Both the position numbers and the translations under genes were made by a program. This document shows positions 57,886-64,000 of a stretch of DNA of 64,000 nt, piece after piece. Origin of the DNA: Mesorhizobium sp. 1M-11. GTDB taxonomy: Bacteria > Pseudomonadota > Alphaproteobacteria > Rhizobiales > Rhizobiaceae. The notes below the pieces were generated by a model. It worked only from the letters and a program-made list of their open reading frames with translations, was not told the origin of the DNA and made no database searches. Every line of letters starts with the position of its first letter. The stretch's first letter is position 1. The stretch is from the NCBI RefSeq assembly GCF_001303895.1, contig NZ_LJSD01000051.1, positions 186,001 to 250,000 of the forward strand, read 5' to 3'.

Positions 57886-57910
57886 AACCCGGGAAGTCGC
57901 CTGACGTTCC
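57886..57910 (-). promoter_or_regulatory. EcfG-type stress promoter (xfp-ackA operon)
   Basis: Minus strand GGAAC (57910-57906), 16 bp, GGTT (57889-57886). About 130 bp upstream of the xfp ATG; the leader is long, no other promoter was seen. Confidence 0.55.
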
Positions 57911-57974
57911 TTTTCAGGAGGCCCCGTGACCCTACGGGCCGGATTCGGATCACGGAACTCAGGAAAGGTCGCCT

Positions 57975-59057
57975 TCAGGACGAGGCCATCCAGGCGCGCC
58001 TTCGCGACATCAGCCCGGACATGGTTATTCCCAGATGCTGTCCATGGCGCCCCACGACCACGCTCTGGTGCGTTCCCGGCATGTCGAACCATTCCGCGCC
58101 CGGCAGGAACGGCCGCCAGATCAGACGCGGGTCGCAATCCAGCGTGGAGCCTCCGGTGGCACGAAAGAAATGCACCGGCCCCGAGTACCGCGTCGGCCGA
58201 TAAAGCCCCTTCATGCGCAAAAGCTGCCGTGCGGCGCGATCATAGGCTGGCGGATAGTTTCCGGCCCATTGCGGCGCCATTGTCGGATAGTGCTCCGCGA
58301 GCGGGCTCCTGAAGCGGAACAGCAGCCTGTTGAACGGCTTCCACAGCCTTGCCGCCAGCGACCGGCGCGGCTGATGCCCACCGCCTCGCTGCGCGGCGGG
58401 CCCGGGAGGCCGCTTCAGGCGACGGGTCAGCCTGTCGACGTGATATGCGAGCCAGACGGACAGCGGCCACGCGTGTTCGCTCGTCGGCGTATCGATCATG
58501 GCCACGAAGTCGACCGCCTGACCTCGCCGGGTGAGCGCGCGGGCGAGCTCCAGGGCGAAAACCCCGCCAAAGGAATATCCGACGAGCCGGAACGGGGGCC
58601 TGAACCCTCCCGCGGCCAATGCCGCGACGCAGGTGTCGATCTCATCGGAGACCCGCGCAGGATTTGCCGCCGGGAAGTCGGACAGGCGGATCCCGTAGAG
58701 CGCGCCCTGGTGCACGAAGCCCTGCAACACGTCCTTGATCTCGAACAGGCAGCTTGCTCCGCCGGCGAAAAAGAAGACCGGACAGGATGGATCACCGTCG
58801 CGGAGCTTTATGATCTTGGGAAGTCGCGCCGGCTCGTTTCGACGCCCGGCATTGGCGAATTTGCCTATCTCCGGTGTCATATAGACGGAGTTGACGTCGA
58901 TCTCGATCCCGGTTCTTTCATGATACTCAGAGATGACATGAAGAAGCTTATTGATATTAAGGCAATTTAACGTGCTTTCCTGAGCTGATACCTTTCTATG
59001 CAATACATGTTCTATTGCATCACACAGAACGATATCCTTACTCTCGGAAGACATCAT
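57975..59057 (-). CDS. Degenerate acyl-carrier domain fused to a thioesterase
   Basis: 360 aa from ATG 59057 (ATG 59054 also possible; GAGG upstream). Residues ~5-70 have the length and helix pattern of a carrier domain (SKDIVLCDAIEHVLHRKVSAQ, then VISEYHERTGIEIDVNSVYMTPEIGKFA), but the DSL phosphopantetheine Ser is replaced by NCLNI. Residues ~90-355 form a type I thioesterase: FFFAGGASCLFE, GYSFGGVFALELARAL (Ser162), AMIDTP (Asp189) and MPGTHQSVV (His). It resembles the end of an NRPS/PKS. The first ~200 bp and the upstream flank are AT-rich compared with the rest. No synthetase genes are near. Confidence 0.78.
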   Translation of the reverse strand: MMSSESKDIVLCDAIEHVLHRKVSAQESTLNCLNINKLLHVISEYHERTGIEIDVNSVYMTPEIGKFANAGRRNEPARLPKIIKLRDGDPSCPVFFFAGGASCLFEIKDVLQGFVHQGALYGIRLSDFPAANPARVSDEIDTCVAALAAGGFRPPFRLVGYSFGGVFALELARALTRRGQAVDFVAMIDTPTSEHAWPLSVWLAYHVDRLTRRLKRPPGPAAQRGGGHQPRRSLAARLWKPFNRLLFRFRSPLAEHYPTMAPQWAGNYPPAYDRAARQLLRMKGLYRPTRYSGPVHFFRATGGSTLDCDPRLIWRPFLPGAEWFDMPGTHQSVVVGRHGQHLGITMSGLMSRRRAWMASS

Positions 59058-59401
59058 AAGTCCTCTATTATGAGTCCTTGCGATAAATTCGTCGCCTCTA
59101 AAATAACACCCAAGACCTGTCGCGGAAAGGTGTTTTTCTCCAGATATCCATCTTTGCTTAATTTGCCGCCTTCGCGCCGCCGACGGCCGAGCGGCCCGCG
59201 GTTTTCCGCAAACGGCGCTGCTCCTGACCAAGGCTCGATCACTCTTTTCCAGCGCGTTAGTTGCTGCTTGTGCAGCCAAATTCGCTGTGAAGCTGACGAA
59301 AGCCGTGGACCGCAACATATCGTGAGGGCGGGTAACCACCCCGGTGGGGTTATCCTGCAGTTCAGGGAACCCAAGGACGTATCCAACCCGAGGAGCCCAA
59401 G
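59058..59401. other. AT-shifted gene-free spacer
   Basis: 344 bp without a credible gene. The left 60-100 bp continue the AT-rich composition of the adjoining gene; a short hairpin CCACC-CC-GGTGG is at 59336-59347. No promoter could be defined with confidence. Confidence 0.4.
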
Positions 59402-59635
59402 ATGGGTATTCATCACGGGACACGTCGTGGCATTGCGTATCCCGAAGACCTGGCGTTTCTTTCACACGTTTATGACGAAGCGTGCCGGCGGCAGGGCGTG
59501 TCCAAGCATTCCGAGGAAGGCGCCAATCTCGCTCATTCGGTGATGGCCCTGTACGCCGCTGGCGTGAGGGGCGAGCGGCGCATGAAGATGTCGCTTCGCG
59601 CCCGTGCCCGGGAATTCGCCGCGCTGGCCAGATAG
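59402..59635 (+). CDS. Small conserved-type hypothetical protein
   Basis: 77 aa, ATG after AGGAG. Helical and basic: GIAYPEDLAFLSHVYDEACRRQGVSKHSEEGANLAHSVMALYAAGVRGERRM, reminding of short regulatory or DNA-binding-associated rhizobial proteins of unknown function. No transmembrane segment. Followed by a membrane protein gene 69 bp on. Confidence 0.6.
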   Translation: MGIHHGTRRGIAYPEDLAFLSHVYDEACRRQGVSKHSEEGANLAHSVMALYAAGVRGERRMKMSLRARAREFAALAR

Positions 59636-59704
59636 AGAAATCCGGATAGGGAAAACGATGCGCGATCTCGCAAAGTTCGCCATCCGTGCGACGGTGGCGC
59701 CGAG

Positions 59705-60169
59705 ATGATCACCGTCACCAAGATCGTCCAGTTTCTTGCCATCGTCCTTTCGGCCCTCGCACTCGTCCCCGCCGGAGCACACCTCGCCGCACTGCCGAAC
59801 AAGATCGGCCTGCCGCAGACCGCGTATTTCACCGTCCAGGGCATTTATTACGGATGGGCGATTCTCGGCCTGCTCTGGCCTGGCGCGCTTGCCATGAACG
59901 TCCTGCTCGCGATCTGCGTCCGCTCGCAAGGCGGGCCATTCTGGGCAGCGCTCCTGGCCGCGTTCTGCTTTGTGCTGATGCTGGTCATCTTCGTGCTTTG
60001 GACATTGCCCGCCAATCAGGCCACGCAGAACTGGACGACCGTTCCTGCAAACTGGGAACTGCTCAGGCGGCAATGGGAGTATTCGCACGCGGTCAACACC
60101 GTCCTGGTCTTTGCCGCTCTCTGTCTCGCGACGTTGTCCGCGCTTCTGTGGCGGCCGCCCGGGCTGTAG
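59705..60169 (+). CDS. Four-TM hypothetical membrane protein
   Basis: 154 aa with four hydrophobic helices (KIVQFLAIVLSALALVPAGAHL; YYGWAILGLLWPGALAMNVLLAI; FWAALLAAFCFVLMLVIFVLW; VNTVLVFAALCLATLSALLW) and a periplasmic loop with TQNWTTVPANWELLRRQWEYSH between helices 3 and 4. This is like DUF1772-type proteins. Role unknown. Confidence 0.65.
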   Translation: MITVTKIVQFLAIVLSALALVPAGAHLAALPNKIGLPQTAYFTVQGIYYGWAILGLLWPGALAMNVLLAICVRSQGGPFWAALLAAFCFVLMLVIFVLWTLPANQATQNWTTVPANWELLRRQWEYSHAVNTVLVFAALCLATLSALLWRPPGL

Positions 60170-60210
60170 CCGGCACCGGCTCGCCGGCGCTGGCGTTCGT
60201 GCCATTCCTT

Positions 60211-60277
60211 CAGCGTTCCGGAATGGATCCCCGACACTCTCCGCTCCCTGCGGTCGCTCACGAGGTCGAGGATGACC
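60211..60277 (+). repeat. GGAATGGATCCCCGACACTC repeat, copy 5 (solo)
   Basis: Single forward copy, ending ACGAGGTCGAGGATGACC. Unlike the others it lacks an inverted mate; only a short flank (GCCAATCTCCAACGTTGATC) shared with 40437 follows. Part of the 314 bp gap 60170-60483. Confidence 0.7.
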
Positions 60278-60433
60278 AGAGGAGGGGCGACTCGGCCAAT
60301 CTCCAACGTTGATCGCGTGCGAAGGCGATCAAGACATGACCGCACCGCGCGGTCGGGCACGCGAAGCGGAATTTTTGAACCAACCTCGGCCAGGGCCGTT
60401 GGTATGGGTCTTCATTGAAATACTCCCGACTGC

Positions 60434-60463
60434 GCCGTTCGGTCATCCGAACGGCTTTTTTTT
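60434..60463 (+). terminator. Strong intrinsic terminator
   Basis: Perfect 9 bp stem GCCGTTCGG-TCAT-CCGAACGGC followed by eight T. It reads in the + direction, 265 bp past the last + gene and just before the 3' end of the minus-strand rpiR. The distance suggests a separate transcript (possible small RNA) ending here. Confidence 0.85.
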
Positions 60464-60483
60464 GCCGAGCCCGGCCGTTTTCG

Positions 60484-61335
60484 CTAGGCCTGCTTCAATG
60501 CCGATACGGCAGCCTCGCTGTCACGGATGTGCTCGTTCGCGTCCGGCTGGCGCTGCACCAGCAGAATGAACAGAAGGTCGGTGAGTGCCAGTTGCGCATC
60601 GCGCGCCGAGATGGCGGAGGAGCGCACGCCGTCATCGTCGCCCACCGAGTAGAGGACGAGGTCGGCGATGCGGCTGAGCGGATTGCTCTTCAGCGATGTC
60701 ATGACGACGACCGCGGCGCCCCGCGCCCTGGCCTGCTCGGCGATGCGCAGCGTCTCGATGCTGGTGCCAGAGTGGGAGAATGCGAACAGGACGTCTCTCG
60801 GGCCGAGCGACGAGGCGCTGGCCAGTTGCACATGGCTGTCGCTGTCATGCAGCACGTTGCGGCCGAGCTTCATCAGCTTGATGGCGAAGTCGCGCGCCAC
60901 CAGTGCCGAAGCGCTGACGCCGGCGAGGTGGATGCGATCGGCCCTGTCCAGCCGGTCGAGCACTTCGCCGATGGTCTGTTCGGTGTTGATCGACGTGGTC
61001 TGCTGCATGGAAGCGAACTTGCTGGCGACCAGCTTCTGCAGGACGGTCATGTAGCCGTCGCCGCGCTCGATCGAGCCATGCACCATGCCGACGGGGGCCT
61101 GCCATTGCTTGGTCTTGGCCTCGCTGACGGCCAGCTTCAGCTGCTGGTAGGTGGCATAGCCGAGTTTCTGCGAGAACTTGACCACGCTGGACTGGCTGCG
61201 GCCGGTCTGTTCGGCGAGCGCGGCGGACGACAGCTGCAGCATCTCGTCGGGATTGTCGACGATGAACTGGCCGATCTGCCGGTCGGCCGGCGCCATGGTG
61301 TCGAGCGTGGCGTGGATCTTCGTGAGAACCGACAT
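60484..61335 (-). CDS. RpiR/MurR-family regulator
   Basis: 283 aa from ATG 61335. HTH_6: MSVLTKIHATLDTMAPADRQIGQFI, then SSAALAEQTGRSQSSVVKFSQKLGYATYQQLKL. SIS sugar-phosphate domain: HLAGVSASALVARDFAIKLMKLG, FAFSHSGTSIETLRIAEQARARG and MTSLKSNPLSRIADLVLYS. MurR regulates MurNAc-6-P catabolism; the divergent MurA paralogue and kinase fit an amino-sugar ligand. Confidence 0.9.
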   Translation of the reverse strand: MSVLTKIHATLDTMAPADRQIGQFIVDNPDEMLQLSSAALAEQTGRSQSSVVKFSQKLGYATYQQLKLAVSEAKTKQWQAPVGMVHGSIERGDGYMTVLQKLVASKFASMQQTTSINTEQTIGEVLDRLDRADRIHLAGVSASALVARDFAIKLMKLGRNVLHDSDSHVQLASASSLGPRDVLFAFSHSGTSIETLRIAEQARARGAAVVVMTSLKSNPLSRIADLVLYSVGDDDGVRSSAISARDAQLALTDLLFILLVQRQPDANEHIRDSEAAVSALKQA

Positions 61336-61387
61336 AGGACCTGCCTCTTCCGTCCCGATCCGGACATGTTTCGCCCGATCCGGATCA

Positions 61388-61436
61388 GGAATAGAATATT
61401 CCAATGCAGGTTGACAGGGAAGAATATCCGGGTCAA
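61388..61436. promoter_or_regulatory. Tandem dyads between rpiR and murA-like gene
   Basis: Site 1: GGAATA-GAA-TATTCC (61388-61402). Site 2: TTGAC/GTCAA arms (61411-61415, 61432-61436) with inner GGA/TCC, centred on GAAGAATATC, which keeps the GAATAT core of site 1. They lie 53-101 bp before the rpiR ATG and 52-100 bp before the murA-like ATG. Probably bound by the RpiR-type protein. Confidence 0.6.
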
Positions 61437-61487
61437 CTCTCGCATCGGCCCTGCCGGTTCGACGGCGGCCGGAATGGATCCTGAACC

Positions 61488-62744
61488 ATGGACAGATTGC
61501 GCATCGTCGGCGGGCAGCGGCTGCAGGGTGCGGTCGCGATCTCCGGCGCGAAGAATGCGGCGCTGCCGCAGATCGCGGCATCGCTGCTCAGCCACCATCC
61601 GCTCGAACTGACCAACCTGCCGGCGGTCAGCGACGTCGACAACATGCTGAGCGTGATCACCCAGCACGGCGCCGAGATCAGCCGCTCGGCGCATGCCGTG
61701 ACGATCGAAACAAAAGCGGTGGTCTCCAGGGAGACGACCTACGACACGGTGCGCAAGATGCGCGCCACCGTGCTGGTGCTGGGGCCGCTGCTGGCGCGTT
61801 TCGGCCAGGCGCAGGTGTCGCTTCCGGGCGGTTGCGCCATCGGTGCACGGCCGGTCGACATGCATATCAAGGCGCTCGCTCAGCTCGGCGCCGACATCGG
61901 CATCCAGGGCGGCTCGATCGTCGCCAGCGCGCCAAACGGCCTGACCGGCGTGCGCATCGTGCTCGGCTCGCCCTCCGTCGGCGCCACCGAGACGGCGATG
62001 ATGGCGGCAACGGCAGCCAAAGGCGAGACCGAGATCGTCAACGCCGCACGCGAACCGGAAGTGGCCGACCTCGCCGCCTGCCTGAACGCGATGGGCGCGA
62101 CGATCGAAGGCGCCGGAACCCATCGCATCCTGGTCCAGGGCGGCACGGCCTGGCGCGCGGCGACGCATCACACCATCCCCGACCGCATCGAAGCGGGCAC
62201 CTACGCCATTGCCGCCGCCATCACCGGCGGTCAGCTGGAGCTGACGCATGCGCGGCTGGAGCATCTCGCCTCGGTGGTACAGATCCTCGAAGCGACCGGC
62301 GTCAGCGTCTGGCCCGGCGACCGCGGCCTGATCATCTCGCGCGACGGACCGCTGCGCGCCGTCGATGCCACGACCGAACCCTATCCCGGCTTTCCGACCG
62401 ATTTGCAGGCGCAGTTCATGGCGCTGATGTGCTGCGCGCCGGGTGCCTCGCTGCTGCGCGAGACCGTGTTCGAAAACCGCTTCATGCATGTGCCGGAGCT
62501 GATGCGGCTGGGCGCCAACATCACCTTGCAGGGAACCTCGGCGCTGGTGCGCGGGGGCACACCCCTGCGCGGCGCGCAGGTGATGGCGACCGACCTGCGC
62601 GCCTCGGTCTCGCTGGTGCTGGCCGCGCTCGTCGCCGAGGGCGAAAGCATCGTCAACCGCGTCTACCATCTCGACCGCGGCTATGAGAGCCTCGACCGCA
62701 AGCTGCGCATGTGCGGTGCCACCATCGAGCGGTTCCGCGAATGA
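61488..62744 (+). CDS. UDP-GlcNAc 1-carboxyvinyltransferase (MurA) paralogue
   Basis: 418 aa EPSP-synthase fold. K22-N23 in SGAKNAALP, catalytic Cys116 and Arg121 in LPGGCAIGARPVDMH, and Asp in GFPTDLQAQFMAL are conserved as in MurA. It transfers enolpyruvate to UDP-GlcNAc, the first committed step of peptidoglycan. Because it is tied to an RpiR regulator and a sugar kinase rather than a cell-wall or ribosomal operon, it is probably a second, inducible MurA (MurZ-like). It retains Cys, so it should be fosfomycin-sensitive in principle. Confidence 0.88.
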   Translation: MDRLRIVGGQRLQGAVAISGAKNAALPQIAASLLSHHPLELTNLPAVSDVDNMLSVITQHGAEISRSAHAVTIETKAVVSRETTYDTVRKMRATVLVLGPLLARFGQAQVSLPGGCAIGARPVDMHIKALAQLGADIGIQGGSIVASAPNGLTGVRIVLGSPSVGATETAMMAATAAKGETEIVNAAREPEVADLAACLNAMGATIEGAGTHRILVQGGTAWRAATHHTIPDRIEAGTYAIAAAITGGQLELTHARLEHLASVVQILEATGVSVWPGDRGLIISRDGPLRAVDATTEPYPGFPTDLQAQFMALMCCAPGASLLRETVFENRFMHVPELMRLGANITLQGTSALVRGGTPLRGAQVMATDLRASVSLVLAALVAEGESIVNRVYHLDRGYESLDRKLRMCGATIERFRE

Positions 62745-63619
62745 AAACCGCCCCGCGATTCTATCTCGGCGTCGATGGTGGCGGTACCGGCTGCCGTGCC
62801 CGCATCGAAGACGAGGCCGGCACCATCCTCGGCCAGGGTCTTTCCGGACCCGCCACGACGCGTCTCGGCATCGACACGGCCTGGGCGTCGATCGCCCGCG
62901 CCTATGGGGCGGCCGCCGAAGAAGCGGGCTTCGGCGCTGCCGAATTCAAGCGTACCGCAGCCGGCATCGGCCTGGCCGGCATCGGCCGCAAGGGTGCGCT
63001 GGAAGCCTTGCAGGCGATCGAACACCCCTTTCTCGACATCGACTTCACCAGCGACGGCATGGGTGCCTGCCTCGGCGCGCATTCGGGTCTCGACGGCGCC
63101 ATCGTCATCGCCGGCACCGGGTCGATCGGGCTCGGCTTCGTCGAGGGTCAGCCTCTGCGCGTCGGCGGCTACGGCTTCCCGATCTCGGACGAAGGCAGCG
63201 GCGCCGATCTCGGACTGAAGGTGGTGCAGCTGGCGCTGCGCGCGCATGACGGGCGGCACGACCGTTCCGCGCTGCTCTCCGAGATCATGCATCGATTCCA
63301 GGACGATCCGATGGAAGCGGTGGCCTGGATGGACCGTGCCAGCGCGACCGACTATGCCGCCCTTGCCCCGACGGTGATGCGCCACGCCGACCAGGGGGAT
63401 GCCGCCGGGCGGCGCATCGTCCAGTCGGCGGCCGAACATATCGACACGCTGGTGCGCACGCTGTTCGAAAAGGGTGCCCCGCGCGTGACGCTTCTGGGCG
63501 GCCTCTCCAGTCCGCTGGAGCCCTGGCTGGCGCCGGACGTGCGGCGGCGGCTGAAGCCGGCGGACGGCGACGCCGTCTCCGGCGCCATCATCCTGGCGAG
63601 GCAACGCGCCAGACGTTGA
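62741..63619 (+). CDS. BadF/BadG-type amino-sugar kinase (GlcNAc/MurNAc kinase-like)
   Basis: 292 aa from ATG 62741 (ATGA overlap with the MurA-like stop). ASKHA fold: LGVDGGGTGCRARI (phosphate-1), IAGTGSIGLGF (phosphate-2), SDEGSGADLG (substrate loop), LLGGLSSPLE (adenosine). Length and motifs are those of GlcNAc or MurNAc kinases. It likely phosphorylates a recycled wall sugar whose phosphate is sensed by the RpiR protein. Confidence 0.87.
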   Translation: MKTAPRFYLGVDGGGTGCRARIEDEAGTILGQGLSGPATTRLGIDTAWASIARAYGAAAEEAGFGAAEFKRTAAGIGLAGIGRKGALEALQAIEHPFLDIDFTSDGMGACLGAHSGLDGAIVIAGTGSIGLGFVEGQPLRVGGYGFPISDEGSGADLGLKVVQLALRAHDGRHDRSALLSEIMHRFQDDPMEAVAWMDRASATDYAALAPTVMRHADQGDAAGRRIVQSAAEHIDTLVRTLFEKGAPRVTLLGGLSSPLEPWLAPDVRRRLKPADGDAVSGAIILARQRARR

Positions 63620-63671
63620 CAAGTGGCGCCGGCAGCAAATGAAGCCCGGTCTGAACCCTCGCGCATTTGTC

Positions 63672-63737
63672 TGCGTTCCGGAATGGATCCCCGACACTCT
63701 TCGGTCGCTGCGCTCCCTACGAGGTCGAGGATGACGG
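63672..63737 (+). repeat. GGAATGGATCCCCGACACTC repeat, copy 6 (paired)
   Basis: Forward copy; inverted mate at 63886-63950. A direct repeat of GCGCCGGCAGCAAATGAAG occurs just before each of the two (63626-63644 and 63867-63885). The rest of the window end (63620-64000) contains no gene. Confidence 0.75.
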
Positions 63738-63885
63738 AGGTAAAGGGCGCCTCGGCTATTCCCGAACGTCAGTGATGACGTCGATGTTCGTGGTGACGTG
63801 GGACTGCCTGGCCTAACATCGGTGATGACACTTAGTCGACGCCAGCTTACCGAAATTGACAATTAGCGCCGGCAGCAAATGAAGC

Positions 63886-63950
63886 CGTCATCCTCGACCT
63901 CGGAGCGACCGCAGGGAGCAGAGAGTGTCGGGGATCCATTCCGGAACGCT
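63886..63950 (-). repeat. GGAATGGATCCCCGACACTC repeat, copy 7 (paired, inverted)
   Basis: Starts CGTCATCCTCGACCTCGG and ends ATCCATTCCGGAACGCT. Forms the third inverted pair of this family. Confidence 0.75.
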
Positions 63951-64000
63951 GGTGGAATGTCCGAACGCCGATGCCAGCGCGCCAGGTCAAAGCAGGTGCC

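Noticed and set aside
57757..58137. 127-residue N-terminal extension of phosphoketolase
   Set aside because: Phosphoketolases begin near MTSNAPQLEMMDRYWRA; the extension is low-complexity and crosses the promoter at 57886-57910.
59366..59390. EcfG-type promoter before 59402
   Set aside because: GGAAC is present but no GTT at 16-18 bp spacing (CCCG instead).
59058..59465. 136-residue N-terminal extension of the carrier-thioesterase gene
   Set aside because: No homology-like pattern; MMSSESKDI with GAGG upstream is a better start, and the sequence composition changes there.
1..64000. tRNA, rRNA, prophage or conjugative genes
   Set aside because: No cloverleaf with a CCA-type acceptor, no rRNA segment and no integrase, capsid or transfer genes were recognised on either strand.

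Overview
The window is a GC-rich, densely packed chromosomal stretch of an alphaproteobacterium. Gene content and intergenic repeats look most like Mesorhizobium or a close relative in the Phyllobacteriaceae: many ABC importers with catabolic enzymes, FCD-type GntR, RpiR and LuxR regulators, EcfG-type stress promoters, and palindromic repeats ending in AATGGATCCCCGACACTC. The genus is an inference from style; there is no rRNA or marker gene. No tRNA, rRNA, CRISPR array, integrase or transposase was seen. About 66 protein genes are supported.

Layout. 1-5.4 kb: end of an IlvD/Edd sugar-acid dehydratase, then a three-subunit molybdenum hydroxylase in FAD, 2Fe-2S, Mo order, with a MoaD-like sulfur carrier behind it. 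5.4-14.1 kb: a LacI remnant, a LuxR regulator, a chromate-resistance pair (rhodanese-ChrB and ChrA), a MerR/hydrolase divergent pair with a SoxR-like box, a nickel/cobalt efflux pair (RcnA/RcnR types), and a ParD-like protein followed by a methionine aminopeptidase. 14.4-23.9 kb: an acid-sugar catabolic cluster: two-subunit UxaA-family dehydratase, SDR, zinc dehydrogenase, two enolase-superfamily enzymes, a family-3 (amino-acid-type) ABC importer and a GntR regulator.

24.0-33.9 kb is the most unusual block: a cytoplasmic class-A beta-lactamase-like serine enzyme, a GntR regulator, an oligopeptide-type ABC importer, a C45 acyltransferase/penicillin-acylase-like Ntn hydrolase, and a Tat-exported amidohydrolase. 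Similar T-tract/GCGC/A-tract palindromes lie at its promoters and suggest one regulon for amide-containing compounds. 34.1-42.9 kb handles polyamines and amides: two PotF-like binding proteins, an amidase with a TetR regulator, N-carbamoylputrescine amidase and agmatine deiminase, plus an MgtC-like gene.

43-52.5 kb is mixed: DoxX, TetR, an O-methyltransferase, an epimerase-like SDR, an alkyl-sulfatase-like metallohydrolase, an ionotropic-glutamate-receptor-like protein, a ClC channel and a TetR/AadA-like pair. 52.5-57.9 kb looks like a general-stress island: four small or secreted proteins and the phosphoketolase-acetate kinase operon, nearly all behind GGAAC-N16/17-NGTT promoters. Then come a carrier-domain/thioesterase protein with an AT-rich 5' end, two small proteins, a strong terminator that may end a small RNA, and an RpiR regulator divergent from a MurA paralogue and an amino-sugar kinase. 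Two copies of a ~290 bp MITE-like element and several families of palindromic repeats fill the gene-free gaps.
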